From: Solea solea
Lineage: Eukaryota > Chordata > Actinopteri > Pleuronectiformes > Soleidae
NCBI RefSeq assembly: GCF_958295425.1
Contig: NC_081140.1
Span: 13,761,087-13,825,086, forward strand
DNA: 64,000 nucleotides
Direction of reading: 5' to 3'
The notes under the pieces were generated by a model that saw only the letters and a program-made list of their open reading frames with translations, did no database searches and had not been told where the DNA came from. The translations under genes and the position numbers were made by a program. Numbering within the stretch: position 1 is the stretch's first letter; each line of letters begins with the position of its first letter. Positions 40,001-50,992 of the stretch are shown piece after piece.

Positions 40001-42110
40001 CACCAAAAAGTCATAGTATAGTATGTCGTCAAAAATCACCCAAAAAAGTCATACTATAGTATGTCGTCCAAAATTACACCAAAAAGTCATAGTATAGTAT
40101 GTCGTCAAAAATCACCCAAAAAAGTCATACTATAGTATGTCGTCCAAAATCACCCAAAAAAGTCATACTATAGTATGTCGTCCAAAATGACACCAAAAAG
40201 TCATACTATAGTATGTCGTCCAAAATGACACCAAAAACTCCTACTATAGTATGTCGTCCAAAATGACACCAAAAAGTCATACTATAGTATGTCTTCCAAA
40301 ATGACACCAAAAAGTCATACTATAGTATGTCGTCCAAAATTACCCAAAAAAGTCATACTATAGTATGTCGTCCAAAATGACACCAAAAAGTCATACTATA
40401 GTATGTCATCAAAAATCACTCAAAAAAGTCATACTATAGTATGTCGTCCAAAATGACAACAAAAGTCATACTATAGTATGTCGTCCAAAATGACACATAA
40501 AAAAGTCATACTATAGTATGTCGTCCAAAATGACACCAAAAAGTCATACTATAGTATGTCGTCCAAAATGACACCGAAAAGTCATACTATAGTATGTCAT
40601 CAAAAATCACTCAAAAAAGTCATACTATAGTATGTCGTCCAAAATGACACCAAAAAGTCATACTATAGTATGTCGTCCAAAATCACTCAAAAAAGTCATA
40701 CTATAGTATGTCGTCCAAAATCACTCAAAAAAGTCATACTATAGTATGTCGTCCAAAATCACTCAAAAAAGTCATACTATAGTATGTCTTCCAAAATGAC
40801 ACCAAAAAAGTCATACTATAGTATGTCGTCCAAAATGACACCAAAAAGTCATACTATTGTATGTCGTCCAAAATGACAACAAAAGTCATACTATAGTATG
40901 TCGTCCAAAATGACACATAAAAAAGTCATACTATAGTATGTCATCCAAAATGACACCAAAAAGTCATACTATAGTATGTCTTCCAAAATGACACCAAAAA
41001 GTCATACTATAGTATGTCGTCCAAAATCACCCAAAAAAATCATATTATAGTATGTCGTCCAAAATGACACCAAAAAGTCATACTATAGTATGTCGTCCAA
41101 AATCACTCAAAAAAGTCATACGATAGTATGTCTTCCAAAATGATACCAAAAAGTCATACTATTGTATGTCGTCCAAAATGACAACAAAAGTCATACTATA
41201 GTATGTCGTCCAAAATGACACCAAAAAGTCATACGATAGTATGTCGTCCAAAATCACTCAAAAAAGTCATACTATAGTATGTCGTCCAAAATCACCCAAA
41301 AAATCATACTATAGTATGTCGTCCAAAATGACACTTAAAAGTCATACAATAGTATGTGGTCCAAAATGACACCAAAAAGTCATACTATAGTATGTCGTCC
41401 AAAATGACACCAAAAAGTCATACTATAGTATGTCGTCCAAAATTACACCAAAAAGTCATACTATAGTATGTCGTCCAAAATCACTCAAAAAAGTCATACT
41501 ATAGTATGTCTTCCAAAATGACACCAAAAAGTCATACTATTGTATGTCGTCCAAAATGACAACAAAGGTCATACTATAGTACGTCGTCCAAAATGACACA
41601 TAAAGAAGTCATACTATAGTATGTCGTCCAAAATGAAACCAAAAAGTCATACTATAGTATGTCGTCCAAAATGACACCAAAAAGTCATACTATAGTATGT
41701 CGTCCAAAATCACTCAAAAAAGTCATACTATAGTATGTCGTCCAAAATCACTCAAAAAAGTCATACTATAGTATGTCTTCCAAAATGATACCAAAAAGTC
41801 ATACTATTGTATGTCGTCCAAAATGACACCAAAAAGTCATACTATAGTATGTCATCAAAAATCACTCAAAAAAGTCATACTATAGTATGTCGTCCAAAAT
41901 GACACCAAAAACTCCTACTATAGTATGTCGTCCAAAATGACACCAAAAAGTCATACTATAGTATTTCGTCCAAAATGACACCAAAAAGTCATACTATAGT
42001 ATGTCTTCCAAAATGACACCAAAAAGTCATACTATAGTATGTCGTCCAAAATCACCCAAAAAAGTCATACTATAGTATGTCTTCCAAAATGACACCAAAA
42101 AGTCATACTA
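31079..42110. repeat. 11-kb satellite array of a 37-40-bp monomer
   Basis: The commonest monomer is GTCATACTATAGTATGTCGT followed by CCAAAATGACACCAAAAA, 38 bp and about 34% GC. Roughly 290 copies lie head to tail. The GTCATACTATAGTATG half is nearly invariant; the part after CCAAAAT varies among a few recurrent forms (GACACC, GACACATA, GACAAC, CACTCA, CACCCA, TACACC, GATACC, GACACTT), giving units of 37-40 bp. CATACTATAGTATG is a perfect 14-bp palindrome, and GTCAT is mirrored by ATGAC 20 bases on. The left 350 bp is diverged, the centre homogenised, and the right end stops abruptly. No coding potential: 38 is not a multiple of three and stops recur. Confidence 0.98.
33541..34878. repeat. 687-bp direct block duplication within the satellite
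   Basis: The sequence from 33541 to about 34190 recurs at 34228 to about 34878 with almost no change, an offset of 687 bp (18 monomers), including rare variants such as 'gtatttcttcc' and 'catcctataatatg'. This shows segments of many monomers being copied as a block. Confidence 0.85.
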
Positions 42111-42159
42111 ACACAATAATAACCACACCCTGTGATCTCCAATGCTGTCTAAAGCTTTT

Positions 42160-42210
42160 GATCTCCATGAGGACTACCGTTCCTGACAAGGTCAGTGCCA
42201 GAAAAGGTGT
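42160..42210. repeat. Dispersed repeat family R1, copy B (fragment)
   Basis: 'ggactaccgttcctgacaag' and 'gtcagtgccagaaaagg' match copies A and C. It begins about 50 bases past the satellite edge. Confidence 0.6.
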
Positions 42211-42402
42211 TGAACATGTTAGGTATAGATGAATTGGAAAGTGAGTTTTAGCTGGTACTCACTTTTTGCTTTTTTTGCTTTGCTTATTTTGACTTTTTGA
42301 GGGTTAACTTCACATTACTTCACTCTCATGAGACACTTAGTTGTGATGGTTAAGGGAGTGCATTATGTCTTTGAGTGTCCTCACTATGAATGCAAAACAA
42401 AC

Positions 42403-42437
<35 letters not shown>

Positions 42438-44145
42438 TTCAGCTGTGTATTGTGGATGGTTCCTGTGTAATATTCAAACCTCCCATACACAATTCAAGTA
42501 ATGGAGGTATATTTCCATGCATGGAAGGTGTGATAGGCTAAAAGATACTGGGAGGAAAGATGGATGGAGAGATAGAGGAAAACTGTCATTGAACATTTCC
42601 CAGGATTCTGCCTTAAGTCTTATTTGACTGTTAATGGCAAAATCCCTGCTTGTTACCACAGTTAACATGGCAACCAGTTAAATTTTGCACAGTGCATGCA
42701 GACAGTAAATTGTCAACACAGTTTGAAAGCATCCTTGTACAGATTGGTTCCCTGAAAATACCAAGTACACAGTTTGTTGTGTGGCTTGCATCATTTGCTT
42801 TACACTGACTGAACATCAGTGTTGTTTTTGTTTGTTTGTTTTTTTTTCAAACTGTCTCAGTTACAAGAAACAAAAAGTATTCATTTTAATGCATGAATGT
42901 GTGTCATTGTTTGAGAGAAGAGGAGCTCTGTGATGAAGGCAGAATTGTGGACAGAAAATACTGGAAACCTCTGCTGTTTGGAGAGAAGTGAGTGACAAAC
43001 CTACAGGTATTCAGCAGTGAAGTGATCACCACCACCAATTATCACGTGCCGTAGAAACGTGGCAACACAAGATGGAGGCCTTCTAAGGCTACAAAAAACA
43101 AATTGTTTTTGTTTTAATGCAATTCAACACATTCATACTAGTATATCTCTGGGTAATATATTACATTTTTTGTTACATACTGGAACCTTGAAACAAAACA
43201 GAATGGGGGACACACTGTGAGACAGCAGGTAAGTCACCAGATAAGTAATTGAACTGGAGGAGGGGAACATAATAAACCTAAATCATGATATGCAGATATA
43301 GATCAAGAGCCATCCACTCTGGAGCCATTTCATTAATTAATCTGCCGTTGTAAGACCTGTAGATGTCGGGATATCTTCTCTCAGCACTGCCTGTGTCTCA
43401 GTGTGATCGACACACACTTCACACATATATGAATTCACAGAAGAGCAAGTACAGCTAGGATTAAAAAAACTTTTTATACACACACACATGCATAATAAGA
43501 GCCACAGTCTTTTCTTCCTTATGAAAGATACTTAAGTGTTTTTATTTACATCATATAAGACAGAAGATGTGCCCTTAATGTCAGTCAGAATCCAACAGCT
43601 GTCACTGAGCCTCTTCCACAGGGTTCATATCCAGGGTCAGCTCTCCCTGTTCATAACGTGACATCAAAGTACAAAACAATGACCCGATTTTTGACATTAT
43701 GACATTATTCTGTGGTGAGATCCCAGTTTATAATCATGATCATTGTCATTCATGTTTGAGAAGAGACTTTTTCCATATGGGCCCCATATGGATGAATGTT
43801 TACAGAGTGAAGATCAATGGAGGGATGTGCATCCTTTAGGGAGGTTTGTTTTACGACCCTGGACATGAATAACAACAATAAAGCATGTTTGTTTCTGCTG
43901 TTGAAACCAGGCAAATGTTTCCCATCACTTTACACCCACTGTGCTGTCGCTCAGTGGGGAAGTTGATCTTGGCAACTAGACAGCTTTTAACAATGTTCTG
44001 GGAAAAATACAACCAAATATGAAGTTCAGTAAAAATGACCGCGTCGTGCTCATTTAGTATAATTAAGAAATAATAAGAATAATTTAAAATGTGATGAAAA
44101 ATTACAACAATGTCAATGAAAATATGCAATTTTTTCTTCTTCTAC

Positions 44146-44168
<23 letters not shown>
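44146..44168. repeat. T23 homopolymer
   Basis: Twenty-three T bases followed by an A run; on the minus strand a poly-A, perhaps the tail of an old retroposon. Confidence 0.8.
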
Positions 44169-44179
<11 letters not shown>

Positions 44180-44749
44180 TACATGAAAGTGGCAGGGTTT
44201 TGTTGGACACTAGACCAGCCTGATTCTAAATGTCACATAATACACAAACATAATGCAGTGGTCAAAACAAAGTAGTGGTGTGAATTATACCCAAGAAATC
44301 TAGTATATCAATGTATTACAATTTCCATAATACAGTTGCAGTATATTAAATAGATCTAAATTATACAAATTTGTTTGACACACACGCACACAGGTTTCTG
44401 GAGTTATGAATGTGTTTGCTTTTGTCTCACTGGACATCAACAAACTGGACACAGCTTGGACAGAATAGCTTGGTTGTATTGCTGCTGTGACTGTGATGTG
44501 AGCCTATGTATTAGTAAGTCGTGCACTGCAGTGTAACCCCTACCTGCAACACTTCCGCAGCAGTAAGACTTAAAATATCTGACCAAATATCTAATATTCT
44601 GCCAGGGATTTACTCACTTGAAGACATGAGTGTTGGACACAGGTCTACGTGGGCATTAAAGCTGGTGTCGCGTCCTTAATTTAGCCTTGATGCAGGATTC
44701 AACCATTGCTGAAGTTGAGTGTAAATGACACTTGCACTACACTCATGCC

Positions 44750-44790
44750 ACAATAGTTTTATTAGGTACACATTAACGCATGGGCAGAGT
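44750..44790. repeat. Short dispersed repeat fragment
   Basis: Shares 'tttattaggtac' with the fragment at 50056-50160, a word typical of a common vertebrate dispersed repeat. Ends are uncertain. Confidence 0.35.
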
Positions 44791-45518
44791 CTAGAAAGGT
44801 GTCATGATGACAGTCAAAGACCAATTCACTATGTGAAATCAGGCCTTGGTAAAACCTGCCTCAGGCTCAATAACACAACTGTCAAATACACTTAAGACTC
44901 TTCTTTACAAGGACCTCGAGGAAATTCAGTCCTTTTTACTGTTAGATAGAAGCCAAAAGTGGTGTCCATGCATTTTTTTTTTTTTTTTTACCTGCGGTGG
45001 ATTTAACATGCTTTTTATGTGAATTATTAACCAATGTATTCAAATAGGTTTTCAATGGCAGTCAAACAAAGCAGTCATGGCGATCGCTGTTAACACAGTA
45101 ACCTCAGTTGGGCATCATTAACGGGCACTTCCTCACCATTTTTTTCAGTTACACAAATCTAATCTTGTCTACTTGGTTCAGAGAGTGGGGCGCATGTGGA
45201 TGTTCACACCTTAACTATGAGCCTACGTTGCAGTGCATCATCCACAAGTCATGACATTTTTGCTACTTGTCTTGTTTCTGCCTCTAAAACTAAACTGCAG
45301 CTTAAGACACATCATTAATGCATTTATATTGATGTTGCAGGTGGTTGCTGCAGAATCTTGTTATCTTAAAATAGCACGAAATGTAAATGTTTTGGTTTCA
45401 GGAGCTGTTCTGACCGTGGTCCTAAATGTGGGCATTAAGCTGCTTTAAGTGTATGTTGTTTCTAAACTTTATACATACACAAGATTTTAATTATTACTGT
45501 AGCAGCCAAAATACATTG

Positions 45519-45525
<7 letters not shown>

Positions 45526-45596
<71 letters not shown>
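45526..45596. repeat. (TA)n microsatellite
   Basis: About 70 bases of TA with one interruption (TACATA). Confidence 0.95.
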
Positions 45597-46815
45597 AATC
45601 AGTTTACGCTGGGCATAAGATGTCATGGTTGACTCGTTACTACACACTTTCCTTTCGTTTGACTGATTCATGTTTTTGACGAGTTCATTCTTAATTATAT
45701 ACAACATACTGAGAGCCCACTTTAAGTCATAAGGAACAAAGGTTGGATAAAATATTTATGTTTATTGTCAGCATGGATGGGTGTCAGGCATATCTCTCTC
45801 AAAAATATATTTGTGTTTTCTTTGTTAGCAAAATTATCTATTTTCATTGCCGTCAGTGTCTTTACAGAAACATGCGGGAAATGTGTTGATGCAACTGCTG
45901 TCAGAGTTTAGAAAAAAATACATTTAAATGAATTTGTTGAATCGATAGTGAACCCAGACAATGGCAGCTACACAGAAATCTATTTCTATTTTCCCTTTCT
46001 CCAATCCTTTTCAACAATATGGCACATTACTTGTTTTGCTGGCGTGAGTCTCACTAAGTTGGCACAATGCTATGTTATGTTTGAGGACTGAAAAGTCTCT
46101 TCACTGCAACAGGAGATAGTGACACGACAAACACCTTTCCCCCATTTCACACTGTCAAAAGTGCATTTTGCTGTTTTGAGAATCAAGTACAAAGAGTTTA
46201 GTTGACTTAAGCTCTTACAGGTAGAACCACTTTGGGGACCTTCATTTGACAGTATAAACATTTCAGTCAACAAGTGTGTTATTACATGTACAACAAAGTC
46301 TTCTAAAATAGGGTGGATATTTGAATGTTTTATGAAGAACAATGGCAGGAATGAAATGTAAGTTAGATGAAGTCATTACTTCAACTAACTGAATGTTAAA
46401 ATCAAAAATCAAAAACATCAACTTCAACTCACCGTGTCCCCTCTGTATTCTTTCCTGACATCTACTTTCCCATGTGTGGGTTATCGAGCTACACTTCAGT
46501 ATTTCGAAGGCCTGAGATTCACTGATTCACTGATTGAATCCCTTTCTTATCCACCAGCAAACTAGTAGAGATTTGAATTTGAATCCTGCTGTAACACAAT
46601 ATTGTATGTGTTCAAATCTATGTGGTAGGAAACAATGCAATCATAAAGGATAACATGTGCAAATTTGAACCACGTAACGTGCGCATACTGTGACTGTGTC
46701 TACATATGGTAATAGTACTATATTATTAGTACTATATTGTGTGTATTACTGGTAGAACTAGACACAAACAGATGAATAGAATTTCAAATATTTGAGGTCT
46801 TTTAGGAGCACTAGA

Positions 46816-46821
46816 TTTATT
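46816..46821 (-). terminator. gucy1a2: Candidate polyadenylation signal for gucy1a2
   Basis: TTTATT on the plus strand (AATAAA on the minus strand), the nearest I find after the stop, about 1.14 kb away. A second candidate is at 45761-45766. Confidence 0.35.
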
Positions 46822-47962
46822 CTTGCCAACCGATCATGACTCACATAAACTTTGGCACATCATAGTTTGTATATCAGTGTAGCTACTAACACAGAAATGT
46901 CACATAACGTCAAACAAATGGAAATAAAAGACATTGAGGTAAAAATAAGTGCTCCTTATGTTTTGTCATTTGTGACCCGTCAAATATTTAAAATGAATCC
47001 ATCTTGCGTTTGTCCCGATTGGAGCAGTAAAAAGGCACTGAGCAGGGAATACTTTTCAGTCCTAAACACGTCACCTGCAATGAAATGGCTGCATTGTGGT
47101 CGGTTAAATATTTTCCTGTGAGTTAAACGCAGACAAGGCTCGGTCAGCTTCGTGTTTTTGCCATTTTTTTTTGATGACCCCTTTTCAAAACTCTCTCGGT
47201 ATTTATCACTCGTCTTTCTCCATCCTGAAAAACTGGTCCTGGGTAGACAAATGACGACTGGAACAAGCTGCGAACGTTACAAGTGTGTTTAGTAAAGCAT
47301 GGCATGATTTGGGGTAAAGTTAGACGGGGAGTCAGGGATGACGTAGAGTTCTTCAACAGCGGTCTTCCTCGTACTGATGATGCACAGCAGACATTTGTGT
47401 CAATGTTTACATCTTCCAAAAGTTTAAATGTTATTCTTCAGCATGATTTGCTCTATTTGCGGCGTTGAGTGCAACACTAGTCATGAAAATAGTCTCTCCC
47501 CAGGGTTTCTCATTGCTTTGTTTCCCTTAGAACCAGGTCAGGGGACTAGTTTGGAGAAAAGGACCACGCGGGGAGAGAGATATGGGCATCAGGTATGGAA
47601 CTAAGGAATCCAGTGAGATTTAGAGTTTGCTATTTAGGTTTCTCCACTAATCAGTGTATTTCCTTGGGGAAGGGTCCACGTGAGACTAGACTTGATGTTA
47701 CCGACATCTTCTTTCAGCCGTGTCTCCCTCACAAGAGATGAGGGAATTATTGTTCTTTTTTTTTTTAAAACCTCTAATGAGTGTATTTTTTGAAGGTTGA
47801 TTCACACAGGCCCTGACACAGGCCTGAATCCATGTTTTCACATAATGAATTTGCATATCCAAAAGATCTGAATTATAGGTTCACTGTTCGTTGCCCGTTT
47901 CCAACTCAAGCCTCTCTCACATCACACATGAACGTATGTGCATCCTAGTCTGTGTCTGAGAC

Positions 47963-48182
47963 CTACAAACTTGTTTCTCTGAGAAACATGGTCCCAATGC
48001 TGTAGGAGACTTTCCTCATAGAGGCTGGGGGAGCAGAGCGTGAGCTGGTCAACGAGGCGTGACTGTGAGATGTCCCCGCCTCGAGGAAGTAGCACGTTCC
48101 TGGAATCTCTTTGGGAAAATTGTCGGGGAGCTCTAGTCGTGACCGAGGGACAAATGAAAAAGAACGGTCGTCCTTCAGCAAC
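47963..48182 (-). CDS. gucy1a2: gucy1a2 last exon
   Basis: 220 bases: the last base of a split Gln codon, then [20 protein letters not shown] and [16 protein letters not shown], a Ser-rich linker, and [16 protein letters not shown] before the stop (47963-47965). The acceptor is CCACAG, preceded on the minus strand by the TCTCC microsatellite. Confidence 0.95.
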
Positions 48183-50959
48183 CTGTGGAGGAGAGGAGAG
48201 GAGAGGAGAGGAGAGGAGAGGAGAGGAGAGGAGAGGAGAGGAGAGGAGATTGTAAGGTCTGTGCACAAAACCAAATACTTACAGTTTCTTTGTGTACAAC
48301 TGTACATATTCATGCTGTTGATACTTACTGGTACGTTGTGGGACTGACGTTGATACACCTCGGATGGCTCCCTGATTCAAACTTGCTGGCCAGAGTCACG
48401 TTGTTACCAAACAAGCAATAACGGGGCATTTTAACCCCGACCACGCCGGCGAGCACAGAGCCCGTGTGGATACCTATCCTTAGCTAGGAAACAAAAGGAG
48501 GAGGAGGAGGAGGAGGAGGAAGGTGATGGTAGAAAAGATAGAGGGGAGGTAAAGAAGTTATAGCGTTAACAACATATGCAGGATACTTATTGTTTCATTC
48601 ATATTTCTTCTTTTTCACACTTTTGTTTGTGTAGGCTGCTTGATGGAGTCATGAAAAAAATGACAATGAACAACAGAATTAAAAAAAAAATGTCAAAAAA
48701 AGGTTATTTCCTTTGTTACACCATGAGAGGAAAATAAATGTCTTGGAATTATAGGAAGTATATGTTAAGTGGGGCAGCCAAGCGGGAAGGGAACTTGGCT
48801 TGTGAATGAAGGGTTGACGGTTCGAGTTCTCCCCAGGTCAAGGGCAGGGTTACCCCTGAGCAAGGTGCTCATTGTTAATGGGGCACTCTGAATTAACCCC
48901 ATCCACAGAGATACCATGAATGGGAGAGTTGTGTCAGGAAGGGCATTTGGTGTAAAAATCTTCCTACCTATTTTCCTCATTTTTTTGAATTAAGCAATTG
49001 CAAAGCCTTTCTGACAGACCATATCAAGAACATTATTAGTTGAAAATCCGGAGAAGTCGCCGTAGTCATCTCTCAGTGTAAGCTTTTAATCGTGTGTGGC
49101 ATTGAATCTTCTGTATCTGCAAGCACATCTGTGGTTTGTGCATGAAGTTAATCCAACCTGTCATCTCTGGTGACTAACCTTTGCCACAATAACAAACCTG
49201 ACTTCTTTGTGAATGTCAATGAATTACATCACCTCGCTGAACTGATGACAATCATTCCTGCGTTGCTCGTCCTGTAGCACATGTACTGTTGAGCGATATA
49301 CAGTTTATCTCCACTTGGGAACAGGTTATCTATCACATACACAGTCCACACGTATACATGTCCTAACACACGCGCGCTAATGGAACCCAGTAGATTTCCA
49401 AAGATCTACTTGAGCATCTCATCACCTCGGTAACCAAAGCCACTATGTGCATGCCAGCACACTGTAAGGTAGTCATGGCAACAACAGGCGATGGGGGTAG
49501 TGAGGTAGAAAGAACACAGATAGACAGGAAGACAGAGAAAGGAAGACAATGGAAAAGGAGAGACAAGGTAAGGGGGGGGGGGGCAAAAAAAATTAATCAT
49601 TAAATAAATAATCTGATGGCAAAAGCTCCACATCATTAGAGAGGTAAAGAAATTTGGAGAGACAGGAAGCAAGAGGGAGAACAGGCCTGCACTGTAGGTG
49701 AACGAGTGTGACCTATTTTTCAGCTCAGCTGCTTACAGATGGTCATACTCTTGTCTGCCTCTACAACAGACAATCACTCACAGACATACAAACAAATCTG
49801 TGTCCAGCACCCACTCTCCTCTTTATTCCTTAGTCTCAAAACACAGACACAGTGAGACTCATGCGCTCTTCCCCTCCTCCCCGCTATGAGTCAGCATCCA
49901 CAGCACATGGTTATCGACGAGCCAATGAGCGAGTGGCAGAGACAACTAATCACATTCTAGCCTCTGGCCAAACTGACAGGAGGAGACATAGATGGAGATG
50001 TAGTGAGACAAAGAGAGGAGAGAGTTGTGTGTGAGTCAGCACCGTCTCACACATGTAGGTGCCAGTTTATTAGGTACGCCCAGGTAAAACTAAGGCAGTC
50101 TAAATACAACAACCCGGCAAACAAAGCATTACACGTGTCCTCCATGATCCCTGAGACCACATAACGAAATCAATTATGGGATGGCTATCTGAAGGACTGA
50201 AGGATACATTTGAATCAACACATTTGATTACATAATGATAATAAATATTGAAAATAAAGTCACTGTGTTGATATTCTTGATATTCCTCAAAAAGGAAAGG
50301 AAAATGCACAAATTGTGCATAAACTGCACAAGCCCACATGAACAGGCATAATTCAGTCCTGTAAAAACAATATTTAACTATTATACTGCAGTGTTTAGAC
50401 CCGAGCATTTATAGAAGATACTATAGTTTCACTATGTATATTGTGAGGAAACCCGCTATGAACTTTAGCAATATAGCGGTTTCTGAAAGCTGAGATGTTG
50501 CACGTCAAAGCCAACATGCAGGTATCACGGTCATGTCAGGATGCCGGTGAATAAGAGTTTTAGTCACCAGAGAGGAAAGAGTTAAATATCTTTTATGGTG
50601 TTCATGTACAACACCAGATAACAAAACCTTTAGTTTTTCTTTATTTAACAGTGTTTTAACGTGCAGTAAATGCTAAATAACTGCCAGATAGTGAAAGTTA
50701 TTCTGGGGAAATGAGTTACAGGACATTTTCTGGTCCTTTTTATGATTAAAATAAGCAAAGGTGTCCAGATGGACATTTTGAGACTTAGGTGTTAAAGGGA
50801 TAAGCACTTTGCTCAACACAAACAAACACACACATGCAAAGATCATGTTACAGGCGTGAAACTGAGGCAGAATATAAATTAAAACAACTTTCTATTCTGT
50901 ACATGTTTCTCTCTTGACATGTTCACTCCACACTATATATTGATCTCTGTGTCCCTGCA

Positions 50960-50992
<33 letters not shown>

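Larger units (their letters stand above)
42111..47962. other. Spacer and probable gucy1a2 3'UTR
   Basis: No supported gene. Contains an R1 repeat fragment (42160-42210), a GT/GA run near 42405-42436, a T23 run (44146-44168), a repeat near 44750 and a (TA)n tract (45526-45596). The part nearest 47962 is probably the minus-strand 3'UTR of gucy1a2. Open frames here, such as those near 46852 and 47283, have no family resemblance. Confidence 0.65.

Noticed and set aside
31079..42110. CRISPR-like array of short repeats
   Set aside because: Units are contiguous 37-40-bp tandem monomers with no unique spacers, in a vertebrate gene setting; it is a satellite.
46852..47468. Plus-strand frames of 61-89 residues
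   Set aside because: Not recognised, no codon or splice support; more probably antisense to the gucy1a2 3'UTR.
48040..48421. Plus-strand frames over the GGAGA tract
   Set aside because: Arg/Glu/Gly repeats from the microsatellite on the antisense strand of gucy1a2 exons.
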